The translations under genes were made by a program, and so were the position numbers. From an uncultured Clostridia bacterium (lineage in GTDB: Bacteria > Bacillota > Clostridia > Christensenellales > Aristaeellaceae): DNA of 17,301 bases. A model generated the notes under the pieces. That model saw only the letters and a program-made list of their open reading frames with translations, was not told the origin of the DNA and ran no database searches. The DNA lies in contig CAKTWP010000035.1 in NCBI GenBank assembly GCA_934630705.1, forward strand, positions 1-17,301, in the 5' to 3' direction. Shown here in pieces: positions 5,782-13,428 of this stretch (the first letter of the stretch is position 1; each line of letters opens with the position of its first letter).

Positions 5782-6335
5782 GCTTTTTCCTCCCCTGCGC
5801 AGCGATAAAAGCTGATGCCCGCCACGCCATACTCCCGGCGATCCAGCAGCGCCAGTCCGTCCCCGGGCGCAGGCGGCGCTTCCCGGGCATGCTCCACGAT
5901 CAGCACCCCGTCTGGGGCCAGCAGGCTTTTCGCCAGTTCGTCGCAGACGCGGCTGGTATCCATCCGATAGGGCGGGTCCAGAAAAATCAGATCAAAAGCC
6001 GCGCCCTCCCGCTGCAGTTGAGCCATGGCTGCTGCATCCGGGCAGCGAAGCAGCCGGGCGCGATCCTGATAATCCAACGCGGCGATATTCTGCGCAATGG
6101 CCCGGCAGGCCTTGGGCGACATATCCGCCAGCACGGCAGATGCGGCTCCGCGGCTGAGGGCCTCCAGCGCCAGTGCGCCGCTGCCGGCATACAGATCCAG
6201 CACCCGCGCACCGGGCAGGCGGTTCATCAGGATGCTGAACAGCGCCTCCTTCGCCCGATCCGCCGTGGGCCGGGTTTCCATGCCCTCCGGGGCAATCAGC
6301 TTTCGGGACCGCTTTTCTCCTGCAATAATCCGCAT
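5778..6335 (-). CDS. rsmD: 16S rRNA (guanine(966)-N(2))-methyltransferase RsmD
   Basis: RsmD methylates G966 of 16S rRNA (E. coli numbering) in the small subunit using S-adenosylmethionine. The 185-residue product shows the family start MRIIAGEKRSRKL, RPTADRAKEALF (22-33), the SAM-binding LDLYAGSGALALEA (46-59), and the catalytic DPPY at 120-123. There is one base between the stop of the upstream membrane protein gene and this ATG. No strong ribosome binding site is seen, so translation probably depends on coupling. Confidence 0.95.
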   Translation of the reverse strand: MRIIAGEKRSRKLIAPEGMETRPTADRAKEALFSILMNRLPGARVLDLYAGSGALALEALSRGAASAVLADMSPKACRAIAQNIAALDYQDRARLLRCPDAAAMAQLQREGAAFDLIFLDPPYRMDTSRVCDELAKSLLAPDGVLIVEHAREAPPAPGDGLALLDRREYGVAGISFYRCAGEEKA

Positions 6336-6336
6336 A

Positions 6337-7155
6337 TCAGATCAGCTCGTTCTTCTTTTCCGTCCGCGCCTTGCGGGCCTTGATGGCCTTATTGCGGCGG
6401 CGGTCATAGCGTTTGGTGCTGGTAGCGATATCCCCATGCACCAGAGCGCGGGAGCGCGGGCCGGTAAGGTATCCCAGCGGGAAGCCCAGCGCGGGCAGGC
6501 AGATCAGCAGCGGGCTGAGCCGGTCCACCAGCAGCAGCGCATCGGCGTTATCCGTGGTGGCAATATTGGCGAAGGGGAAAATCACCATCCGCACCGCCAT
6601 CCGCAGGAAATCCTCCAGCCGGAAGGAATATTCCTGCGCGTAATACTGCAGCGGCAGGGCGATTTCATCATGCCCTGCATAGCCGTTCACCCAGGAAGGC
6701 AGAGACTGCAGCGCATACACCTGCTTCTCCGCCAGGAAAGCATGGGGAACGGCCAGCAAAAGCGGCACCAGCACGCCCACCAGACAGATGAACACGCCCT
6801 TGAGCGGATGGAAGCAATTGTCCAGATCCTTGGGATCCACGGCCTTGCCCGCCTGTTCCCGGGCATAGGTAATCTCTCCCAGTGCCACCTCGCTTTCGCC
6901 CAGCCGCGCGCCGTCCATATACAGCAGCGTGGCGTAGGCCAGTACCAGCAGCAGATTCAGCGTCACCCGGAGCACCGTGTTTTCAAACTGCAGCGCGGAG
7001 CCCAGAATCACGTTCATGAAAATGAACACCAGATAATACAGCAAAATCCGCAGTCCCCTTTTCGCCGCCGCGGCGCTGTGCCAGTTGCCCTTTTTATAGG
7101 GCTTGAAAACCAGTTGCTGTTTGTTTTTCTTTTTCTTCGCCTTGTCGTCCTGCAT
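6337..7155 (-). CDS. Membrane protein with four predicted helices, function unknown
   Basis: The 272-residue product is not recognised. It starts with a very basic cytoplasmic tail (DDKAKKKKNKQ) and ends with another (KRYDRRRNKAIKARKARTEKK, about 249-268). Between them are four hydrophobic segments at about 35-56, 61-80, 117-141 and 213-231. A loop of about 70 residues (142-212) between segments three and four includes the amphipathic stretch around 177-198. No catalytic motif was found. The positive-inside rule puts both tails in the cytoplasm. It lies between alr (26-base gap, AAGGGGA site upstream) and rsmD (1-base gap), so it is expressed with cell-wall and rRNA-modification genes. Confidence 0.75.
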   Translation of the reverse strand: MQDDKAKKKKNKQQLVFKPYKKGNWHSAAAAKRGLRILLYYLVFIFMNVILGSALQFENTVLRVTLNLLLVLAYATLLYMDGARLGESEVALGEITYAREQAGKAVDPKDLDNCFHPLKGVFICLVGVLVPLLLAVPHAFLAEKQVYALQSLPSWVNGYAGHDEIALPLQYYAQEYSFRLEDFLRMAVRMVIFPFANIATTDNADALLLVDRLSPLLICLPALGFPLGYLTGPRSRALVHGDIATSTKRYDRRRNKAIKARKARTEKKNELI

Positions 7156-7181
7156 TGCTAATCCCCTTTTTCATCTGGGCG

Positions 7182-8306
7182 TCACGCGCCCGGTTTGGCA
7201 GTCTGTCTCTGGTAAAGGATCGGCACCCGGGCCGTAGCCGCCAGCAGCATTTCATAGCTGATGGTATCCGCCCAGGCGGCCAGTTCTTCCGCGGTAATTT
7301 CCTGCGTTCCCTGCCGCCCCAGCAGCACCGCCGGCGCGCCGATGCGCGTTTCCGTTTCCGGCAGCGCCGTTACGTCCACCATCAATTGATCCATACAGAC
7401 CCGGCCTACCACCGGGCAGCGCACGCCCCCGATGAGCACCTGGGCCCTGCCTGACAGCGCCCGGTGATACCCGTCGCCGTATCCCACCGGCAGCGTGGCG
7501 ATACGCCGGGGAGTATCCGCGCGGTAAGTACAGCCATAACTGACGCAGGCTCCTGCCGGAATCTCCTTTACATACACGATCTCCGTGTGCCAGGAAAGTG
7601 CCGGCTCCACCTTCGGGCATCCCGCCGCCGGCTGGCAGCCATAGAGCAGAATGCCTTCCCGCACCATGTCATACCGGGCCTGGGGATACCGGGCTCCCGC
7701 CGCACTGGCCGCCGCATGAATCAGCAGCCCCGGCGGCAGCATTTTGCGCATGCGCTCAAAGGCCGCAATCTGGGAAAGGGTATAATCCGGCCAGTCGCCA
7801 TCGGCATCGGCAAAATGGGTAAACGCGCCGGTCAGGCGCACATGGGGCGCGTCCGCAAGGGCGCTGAGAACCGCTTTCAGCTCGTGCCCGTCGCGCACAC
7901 CGATGCGGCCCATGCCCGTGTCGCATTTCAAATGCACCCGGGCGATCCGGCCCTGCTCCCGGGCCGCCCGCTCCAGCCAGATCACCCGCTGGGAATCAAA
8001 GACCGTCTGGGTAAGCCCGAAACGGACACTGGCCGCCGCACCCTTTTCATTGACCGCGCCCAGCACCAGAATTTCCTCCCGAATGCCGCTGGCGCGCAGG
8101 TTCTCCCCTTCCTCGGGCAATGCCACGCCCAGCCAGGACGCGCCGTGGGCCACCGCCGTCTGCGCCACCGGCACCAGCCCGTGGCCATACGCATTGGCCT
8201 TCACCACCGCCATCATCCGGGCCGGGGCCACGGATGCAGCCAGCGCTTCCGCGTTGCGGGCAATGGCCCCCAGATCCACCCGAATAAACGTGCCGCGATA
8301 CTGCAA
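7182..8306 (-). CDS. alr: Alanine racemase (TTG start preferred)
   Basis: This PLP-dependent enzyme interconverts L- and D-alanine, supplying D-alanine for peptidoglycan. In the numbering used here (374 residues), Lys36 in VVKANAYGHG is the PLP-binding lysine, Tyr257 in SYGCTY is the second catalytic base, and Arg216 (VREG) contacts the PLP pyridine. The substrate-site segment CMDQLMVD (304-311) is also present. In-frame ATGs at 8367-8369 and 8325-8327 would give longer forms. The TTG at 8304-8306 is preferred because GGGAGG (8315-8320) is eight bases upstream and the protein then begins where the family does (MQYRGTFIRVDLGAIARN). The 8369 ATG would be practically leaderless relative to the promoter. 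It heads the operon that runs through coaD. Confidence 0.93.
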   Translation of the reverse strand: MQYRGTFIRVDLGAIARNAEALAASVAPARMMAVVKANAYGHGLVPVAQTAVAHGASWLGVALPEEGENLRASGIREEILVLGAVNEKGAAASVRFGLTQTVFDSQRVIWLERAAREQGRIARVHLKCDTGMGRIGVRDGHELKAVLSALADAPHVRLTGAFTHFADADGDWPDYTLSQIAAFERMRKMLPPGLLIHAAASAAGARYPQARYDMVREGILLYGCQPAAGCPKVEPALSWHTEIVYVKEIPAGACVSYGCTYRADTPRRIATLPVGYGDGYHRALSGRAQVLIGGVRCPVVGRVCMDQLMVDVTALPETETRIGAPAVLLGRQGTQEITAEELAAWADTISYEMLLAATARVPILYQRQTAKPGA

Positions 8307-8377
8307 ACGCTCGACCTCCCGCCCCATGGCCTGCTTCCGGGCCGGGGTTTTTCCGCCCGGCCGGAACATCTCTGTTT

Positions 8378-8386
8378 ATTATATCA
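8378..8386 (-). promoter_or_regulatory. Extended -10 promoter of alr
   Basis: On the minus strand TGATATAAT is an extended -10 element (TGnTATAAT). No good -35 hexamer lies 16-18 bases upstream, which is typical of extended -10 promoters. The start of transcription would be near 8371, giving a leader of about 65 bases before the TTG start of alr. Confidence 0.7.
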
Positions 8387-8451
8387 CATTTTTTTCATAT
8401 GACCATGGTTTTTTGAAAATTCCGGGCATTCCGTCGCTGCGGCGCATATTC

Positions 8452-8460
8452 AGTATAACA
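8452..8460 (-). promoter_or_regulatory. Possible second, upstream extended -10 promoter for alr
   Basis: TGTTATACT on the minus strand matches an extended -10 with one mismatch; the -35 region is poor. It lies in the 209-base gap between ttcA and alr. This is a weak call. Confidence 0.35.
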
Positions 8461-8479
8461 AACCCAAAGCCAAAATGGA

Positions 8480-8500
8480 ATCCTGCAATTCAGGCAGAAT
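8480..8500 (-). terminator. Weak hairpin downstream of the ttcA-like gene
   Basis: ATTCTGC pairs with GCAGGAT (7 bp with one G-U, 7-base loop) on the minus strand, 16 bases after the stop codon, followed by T-rich but interrupted sequence. It could be a weak terminator. No better one exists before alr. Confidence 0.35.
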
Positions 8501-8515
8501 CAAGGCGCGGGGCCG

Positions 8516-9358
8516 TCAGGTTTCCGCATCCCCTTCATCTGTGTCTGTCGGGCAGAGGGGCCGCAGAATCGGCCCGTCCGTGTGCTCCTGATAGCCCAGC
8601 ACCGTCTGCAGGTTCACATGCTCAATGCTGTGGAACACATTGCCGAATACGCCCAGCGTTTCGGCTTCCAGCCGGGCCAGCAGTTCCTTGACCTGCTTGC
8701 GTTTGCCCCCCTCCTCGCTCTGGGTCACCCGGCAGGCGCAGCGCAGCGTGTCCAGGCCCATGAAATCCCGCCAGGCGATAATATCCTTTTCCCGGGTCAG
8801 ATACAGGGGACGGATCAGCGCCATGCCCGGGAAATTCTTGCTTCGCAGCCGGGGCATCATGGTTTTGTATTCCCCGCCGTAAAGCATGCTCAGCAAAATG
8901 GTTTCCACTGCATCGTCCATATGATGGCCCAGAGCGATTTTGTTGCAGCCCAGCTTCTGCGCCTCCTTATATAAATACCCCCGCCGCATGGACGCGCAAA
9001 TATGGCAAAAACCCCGGTTTACGGAATTGACGGCCTCGAAAATCGGACTGTCGAACACATTCAGGTCAAAGCCCAGCTTCCGGGCGTTTTCGATCATTTT
9101 CCGGCGGTTTTCCGGCGCATAGCCCGGATCCATGGACAGGTATTCCACCTGAAAAGGCACGTCGCTGTATTTGGCCAGTTCCCGCATGCATACTGCCAGC
9201 AGCAGCGAATCCTTTCCCCCGGATACGCACACGGCCACCCGGTCGCCCGGCTGAATCAGATCATAGGTGCGCACGGCAGAAATAAATTTGCGCCAGATCG
9301 GCTTGCGAAAATCCCGCTGCACGCTGCGGGAAGCCATAATCTCCGCCTGGTTTTCCAT
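8516..9358 (-). CDS. TtcA-family tRNA 2-thiolation protein
   Basis: This is a PP-loop ATPase of the TtcA/TtuA group, which adenylates a tRNA base and replaces its oxygen with sulphur using an iron-sulphur cluster. In 280-residue numbering the PP-loop SGGKDS is at 46-51. The CxxC pair Cys118/Cys121 lies in a segment like E. coli TtcA (CHICASMRRGYLY). GHHMDDAVET follows at 145-154, and Cys207 or Cys209 may be the third cluster ligand. The C-terminus is a short acidic tail. Two ATGs are possible. The one at 9356-9358 leaves six bases after AAGGGGG, whereas the ATG at 9362-9364 touches that ribosome binding site. TtcA makes 2-thiocytidine at position 32 in E. coli; whether this Bacillota member does the same is unproven, so no symbol is given. 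Confidence 0.88.
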   Translation of the reverse strand: MENQAEIMASRSVQRDFRKPIWRKFISAVRTYDLIQPGDRVAVCVSGGKDSLLLAVCMRELAKYSDVPFQVEYLSMDPGYAPENRRKMIENARKLGFDLNVFDSPIFEAVNSVNRGFCHICASMRRGYLYKEAQKLGCNKIALGHHMDDAVETILLSMLYGGEYKTMMPRLRSKNFPGMALIRPLYLTREKDIIAWRDFMGLDTLRCACRVTQSEEGGKRKQVKELLARLEAETLGVFGNVFHSIEHVNLQTVLGYQEHTDGPILRPLCPTDTDEGDAET

Positions 9359-9387
9359 GTTCATCCCCCTTTTGCTCAGGTTTCTCC

Positions 9388-9393
9388 ATTATA
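9388..9393 (-). promoter_or_regulatory. -10 element of the ttcA-like gene
   Basis: On the minus strand TATAAT lies 29 bases before the start codon. The -35 region is poor. It overlaps closely with the divergent promoter on the other strand, so the two may interfere. Confidence 0.6.
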
Positions 9394-9404
9394 GCTGATT
9401 TTCC

Positions 9405-9433
9405 TTGAAAATGGTAGCGTTTCGTAGTATCAT
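9405..9433 (+). promoter_or_regulatory. SigA promoter of the phosphatase pair
   Basis: TTGAAA (9405-9410) and TATCAT (9428-9433) are spaced by 17 bases on the plus strand. The leader would be about 28 bases and contains the AAAGGAGA ribosome binding site. Confidence 0.6.
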
Positions 9434-9467
9434 TACCAGGAAATTTCTTTGCAAAGGAGAAACGCAA

Positions 9468-10241
9468 ATGCAGCCGGAAGCACTGATCGCCATCGCCAAG
9501 GAGGCCGGTGCCATGATGCGCCGCTCTCACGACGCCGCCATCCACGAAAAGGAAGGGCATTACAACTTCGTCACCGATGCGGATGTGGCCGTACAGGCAT
9601 ATTTGAAATCCGCGCTGCTGACGCTCTGCCCCGGCGCGCGCTTTTACGCCGAGGAGCAGGAAAACGAGCCCCTTACCGACGCGCCCACCTTCGTGGTGGA
9701 TCCCATTGACGGCACCATCAACTATATGCGGCTGCGGCATATGTCCGCCGTATCCATCGGCTATCTGGAGGGAAGACAGCCGGTGATGGCCGTGGTGTAT
9801 AATCCCTATGCAAACGAGCTGTTTTATGCGCGGAAGGGCAGGGGCGCGTTTCTCAACGGCCAGCCCATCCGCGTTTCCGATCTACCCTATGATATGGCGC
9901 TGGTGGAATTAGGCACCTCGCCCTATGACGCGGAGCTGGCAAAGCAAACCATGGTTGCGGCAGGCCGGTTTCTCTCCGAATGCGGCGATCTGCGGCGCAG
10001 CGGCTCTGCGGCCATTGATCTGTGCGGCGTTGCCTGCGGCAGGGCGGATATTTTCTTTGAGCTGCGGCTGCGGCCCTGGGATGTGGCTGCCGGCGCGCTG
10101 ATTGTGGAAGAAGCGGGAGGACGGTTTATTTCTCTTGGCCATGACGCGCCCTTCTTTGAGGCCGCCTGCGGCATGCTGGCCTGCAATGCCGCCTGTGCAG
10201 CGGATGCGCTGCGGGTGCTGCAGGAGGTAACGGCGAAATGA
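9468..10241 (+). CDS. Inositol monophosphatase-family phosphatase
   Basis: A Mg-dependent, lithium-sensitive-type sugar phosphatase of the IMPase/FIG superfamily. The 257-residue product shows the metal ligands expected: Glu62/Glu63 (AEEQ), Asp78 and Asp81 in DPIDGTIN (78-85), and Asp205 in WDVAAGALIVEEAGG (204-218). DADVAVQAYL lies at 37-46. Start codon ATG 9468 has AAAGGAGA eight bases upstream; the reading frame is open further 5' but has no ribosome site. Members dephosphorylate inositol phosphate, histidinol phosphate (HisN), PAP or fructose bisphosphate, and the sequence alone does not decide. The overlap with a PHP histidinol-phosphatase gene makes histidinol phosphate or a related substrate worth considering. 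Confidence 0.9.
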   Translation: MQPEALIAIAKEAGAMMRRSHDAAIHEKEGHYNFVTDADVAVQAYLKSALLTLCPGARFYAEEQENEPLTDAPTFVVDPIDGTINYMRLRHMSAVSIGYLEGRQPVMAVVYNPYANELFYARKGRGAFLNGQPIRVSDLPYDMALVELGTSPYDAELAKQTMVAAGRFLSECGDLRRSGSAAIDLCGVACGRADIFFELRLRPWDVAAGALIVEEAGGRFISLGHDAPFFEAACGMLACNAACAADALRVLQEVTAK

Positions 10242-11065
10242 GCGTGCGTTCCTCTGCCCATGTGCATACGGAGTTTTGCCATGGGGATGTGGCTGCCCAT
10301 GTCTGCGAGGCGGCCTATGAAAAGGGCTTCATCAGTCTGGGATTCACCTCCCACGCCCCCATGCCCTATGGCTATGGTCAGCGTGCCGCAGAGCCGCAAA
10401 GCTGGAAAACGGCCTATCTGCAGGAGCTGAACCGGCTGCGGCAGGTATGGGCAGGCAGAATCAAAATCTATCGAGCCATCGAGCGGGACGATTGCGCCAC
10501 ACTTTCTCCCCACGGGTTCGATTATTTCATCGCCTCTGTTCATGATCTTCCCACGCCGGATGGCGGCCATGTGTCCGTGGATGGCAAAAGCGAGCCTTTG
10601 CGGGCTTATATCGAGCAGGAATGCGGCTGCAATGGGCTGGCGCTGGCCCGACGCTATTTTGCGGCGATTACCGCTTATAACCACGCCATGCGCCCGCCCA
10701 TTACCGGACATTTTGACCTGATCCGCAAGAATAATCCCATTTTGCATTTTCTGGATGAAGACAGCCCTGCCTATCAGCGCCTGGCGCTGGATGCCCTTGA
10801 TACCCTCCGGGGCAGCGGCACCCTGCTGGAGCTGAACACCGGCGGCATCGCTCGGGGCTATCTGCCCACCCCCTATCCCGCGCCGTTTATTCTCAAGGCC
10901 TGGCGGGAGTGGGGCGGCGAGGTGATTCTCAATTCCGATTGCCATGACGCCCGGTATCTGGATTGCTATTTTGAGGAAGGCGAAGCGCTGCTGCGGGCGC
11001 TGGGGTATAATCATACCGTTCGCCTGGGCGCAGGCGACGAAATGTGGGAACGATACAAGCTGTAA
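10238..11065 (+). CDS. PHP-domain histidinol-phosphatase (HisJ/HisK-like)
   Basis: The 275-residue product belongs to the PHP metallo-phosphoesterases, of which the histidinol-phosphatase branch converts L-histidinol phosphate to L-histidinol. Metal-binding residues visible are His8 and His10 (HVHTEFCHG), His39 (FTSHAP), His158/Asp160 (GHFDLIRKN, a hallmark of this branch) and Asp234/His236 (SDCHDA). FIASVHDLP carries another expected His. Its ATG overlaps the stop of the IMPase-family gene (ATGA, 10238-10241), with AGGAGG ten bases upstream. No other his genes are in the window. It could act on another phosphoester. Confidence 0.88.
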   Translation: MSVRSSAHVHTEFCHGDVAAHVCEAAYEKGFISLGFTSHAPMPYGYGQRAAEPQSWKTAYLQELNRLRQVWAGRIKIYRAIERDDCATLSPHGFDYFIASVHDLPTPDGGHVSVDGKSEPLRAYIEQECGCNGLALARRYFAAITAYNHAMRPPITGHFDLIRKNNPILHFLDEDSPAYQRLALDALDTLRGSGTLLELNTGGIARGYLPTPYPAPFILKAWREWGGEVILNSDCHDARYLDCYFEEGEALLRALGYNHTVRLGAGDEMWERYKL

Positions 11066-11110
11066 CGTTCCATCGACGGCCCCTTCTTCCGCCTTGTCTC
11101 AAACGTATAA

Positions 11111-11168
11111 AACGCCCTGCACGATGAATACGGCCGTTTCGCCGCTTCTTTTGCGGGGCGTTCTTTTG
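11111..11168 (+). terminator. Probable terminator after the phosphatase pair
   Basis: AACGCCC (11111-11117) pairs with GGGCGTT (11156-11162), followed by CTTTT. The loop is long (38 bases) with only weak inner pairing, so efficiency is uncertain. The rest of the 221-base gap to the next gene holds a promoter and no visible gene. Confidence 0.5.
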
Positions 11169-11212
11169 AACGCGGAAATGTCTCCTTTGCCGAAAAAAAC
11201 GCCAGCTTTTCC

Positions 11213-11242
11213 TTGACGGATTCGCCTGTTGTTTGCTATAAT
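11213..11242 (+). promoter_or_regulatory. Promoter of the 713-residue protein / TrmH / GH36 group
   Basis: TTGACG (11213-11218) and TATAAT (11237-11242) are separated by 18 bases. Transcription would start near 11249, giving a leader of about 38 bases. Confidence 0.78.
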
Positions 11243-11286
11243 ACTATTATATGGTAAAAAGTTTTATTATTTTTGGAGGGGGATTT

Positions 11287-13428
11287 ATGAACTTTCAGGG
11301 CAAAGCAGTATTGGTTTATTTAGAAGAGGACAATATTGCCCGCGCGTATTTTCGTATTCAACCGCTGCTGACGGAAGACGGCAGCGTGGCGACCGAAACA
11401 CTGGCCGCATTCCCGGACGATGGTTTTTTGCGGATCGTGCCGGATAAAAACGAGCAGCATACCTTCAAAGAGCGGATGCGCAGCATGTGCGGCCTTTGCG
11501 TGCTGGATCTGCGCGCGCTGCCGCCGGAAGCCAATAAAATCCGCACCAACAAGAATTATTCTCCCGCCCGGGGCGAAAACAACCAGTTTATCGTCTATTC
11601 CGACGCGGTGCACGCCATGCCTGAGAATTTGTTTTTCCAGGTGGTGGCGGAAGAAAATGTGGCCGCCGCCCATACGCCTCAGGTCTATATCCGCAAAGGC
11701 GCCGTGATTCAGGGGCCCTTCAGGCGGGCGGATGCCCAGCCTGTGGGCGAAATTGCCCAGCTGCCGCCGGACAGCAACGAAATCCACGCCGTGTCTCTGG
11801 CCGGGCAGGAGCTGCTGTTCTATTGGCCGCGGCAATCAGCGGCCCAGCCCGCGCCCGTCCCGCCCGTGGAAAAAGAAACGCCCGCCATGCCGGAGGCCGT
11901 TCCCGCGCCTGCGCCTGCAGAGGAAGAATCTCCCGCACCGGAGCAGACCGCATATGATCAGATTCAGGCGCTGAACGCCACCCTGTCCGAAAACGCCAAT
12001 CGGCTGCATGATCAAGCGCCCGCGCCCATGGATTATGTGCCCGATCAGCCCCAGAAGCCCCTGGTGGGCACGCGGCTGTATCAGGCGCCTCAGCGGCCTG
12101 CCCAGCCCCGCCGCGCCCATAATCCCCTGATGGAGGCCGTGGAGCAGCAGCGGTACGCCGCCCGGTATGAAGCGCCGGGGGCCGTGCTGCAAAAAAGCGC
12201 GGAGCTCAAGGAGGTGTCCAATCCCGTGGACGCTTTCAAGCGAGCGCTGGAAGGCATCTGGCGGTGCAGGGAATCCCAGCGTCAGGCGGTGGATATGCTG
12301 CTGAGCCAGCCGGGGCTGAAAACCATGCTGTCCCGGGCCATCTCCACCGGGGAAACGGATCTGACGCTCACCGCCATGCACGCCCAGCTTCAGGAGCTGG
12401 AGGCGGAGCGGCTGATGACCCTGATGCAATTGGACGATGCCAAAAAGAATCTCTCCGCCGCCCGGGAAGAAGCGCTGGGCGAGCTGACCGCCGCCGAGCA
12501 GCAGAAGCTGGACCAGCTGAAGGCCGCTCAGGAAGCGGCCCAGAAAGCGCTGGAGGAAGCCAAGGCCGCGCTGGCCCCCGTGGCGGAAAAGCGCCAGGAA
12601 GCGGTATCCGCGCTGACCGCCGCCAGCTTTATCGGGGATGCGCCCATTCTGCCGGTAGCCCCCGCCGCGGGCACGGCCTGCCCCAAGGCGGAGCTGATTG
12701 CCCGGGTGGAAAAAGCGCTGAAGGCCGCCGGTTTCATGGCAACCGCCGCGGATGCGCAGACGCTGCTGACCATCTATGCCGTATCGGAACGGATGGAATT
12801 CTGCGGTGAAACCGAAGCGGACGCGCAGGCGCTGCTGGAAGCCTTTGCCGGCGCGTTGGGCGCGCCGGTAGTCAACGGGCTGGACAAAGAAAAAATCGGT
12901 CTGGTGCCCGGCGGCAACAGTCCCGTGTTTATCGAAAATCTGGGCCTGAACGGCCTGATCAAGAGCACCGGCTTTACCCTGTGCCTGACCAATTCTCTGC
13001 GGCCTAATCGCTATGACGAATGGGCGGATTTCTATGAATCTGCGCCCTTCGCCTGCGTGGCGCTGCAGGGCGCGCTGAATGTGATCCCCGCCCCCCTCTC
13101 CCCCTGCGAAGCCGTGAGCCGGGAAAGCGTAAGAAGCGAAATGCTCCGGGAAAGCCCCCTGAATCAGCAGACGATGGACGCTGTCGCCGCGCTGCGCCGG
13201 GCGCTGGCCGGAGCGGGCCGCGCCCTGCCGCTGACGACCGTAAGCGCACTGTGCCGCTTTATCGCCGCCACGCAGAATGATTTCCCGGGCGGCGTGGCCG
13301 AAGCGATGGATCGGGGCGCATGCGCGCTGGTGCTGCCCCATGTGCGGCTGTATCATCTGCCGGTTGAGCAGCTGCTGTCCGCCTTCGCCGCCATGCCCCG
13401 GATGCTGAAAGCCCTGAAAAACGCATGA
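11287..13428 (+). CDS. Large unrecognised protein with coiled coil and degenerate AAA+-like C-terminal domain
   Basis: This 713-residue soluble protein is not recognised. Parts in order: an N-terminal globular domain (1-180); a Pro/Ala/Glu linker (about 182-222) and a second Pro/Gln-rich stretch (245-300); a helical region; a strongly charged Ala/Glu/Lys coiled coil (about 358-444); and a globular C-terminal domain (460-713). The C-terminal domain reads like an AAA+ ATPase module: FCGETEADAQALLEAFAGAL (505-524) aligns by eye with a P-loop and its following helix, but the GK[T/S] is replaced (no Lys). PVFIENLG and FTLCLTNSL may be the Walker B and sensor-1 strands. The tail segment AEAMDRGACALVLPHVRL resembles an AAA+ lid. 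The start at 11287 has GGAGGGGG before it; an ATG at 11251 would be leaderless. The gene has no signal peptide or membrane segment. It overlaps the next gene by four bases. Confidence 0.85.
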   Translation: MNFQGKAVLVYLEEDNIARAYFRIQPLLTEDGSVATETLAAFPDDGFLRIVPDKNEQHTFKERMRSMCGLCVLDLRALPPEANKIRTNKNYSPARGENNQFIVYSDAVHAMPENLFFQVVAEENVAAAHTPQVYIRKGAVIQGPFRRADAQPVGEIAQLPPDSNEIHAVSLAGQELLFYWPRQSAAQPAPVPPVEKETPAMPEAVPAPAPAEEESPAPEQTAYDQIQALNATLSENANRLHDQAPAPMDYVPDQPQKPLVGTRLYQAPQRPAQPRRAHNPLMEAVEQQRYAARYEAPGAVLQKSAELKEVSNPVDAFKRALEGIWRCRESQRQAVDMLLSQPGLKTMLSRAISTGETDLTLTAMHAQLQELEAERLMTLMQLDDAKKNLSAAREEALGELTAAEQQKLDQLKAAQEAAQKALEEAKAALAPVAEKRQEAVSALTAASFIGDAPILPVAPAAGTACPKAELIARVEKALKAAGFMATAADAQTLLTIYAVSERMEFCGETEADAQALLEAFAGALGAPVVNGLDKEKIGLVPGGNSPVFIENLGLNGLIKSTGFTLCLTNSLRPNRYDEWADFYESAPFACVALQGALNVIPAPLSPCEAVSRESVRSEMLRESPLNQQTMDAVAALRRALAGAGRALPLTTVSALCRFIAATQNDFPGGVAEAMDRGACALVLPHVRLYHLPVEQLLSAFAAMPRMLKALKNA

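Noticed and set aside
9923..11014. Open frame of 363 codons on the minus strand across the phosphatase genes
   Set aside because: Composition is that of an antisense shadow, and the plus-strand genes carry clear catalytic motifs.
11836..13356. Long open frame (506 codons) on the minus strand opposite the 713-residue gene
   Set aside because: It mirrors a GC-rich coding region, is rich in His/Gly/Arg as shadow frames are, and has no ribosome site or family motif. The plus-strand frame has promoter, ribosome site and coupling.
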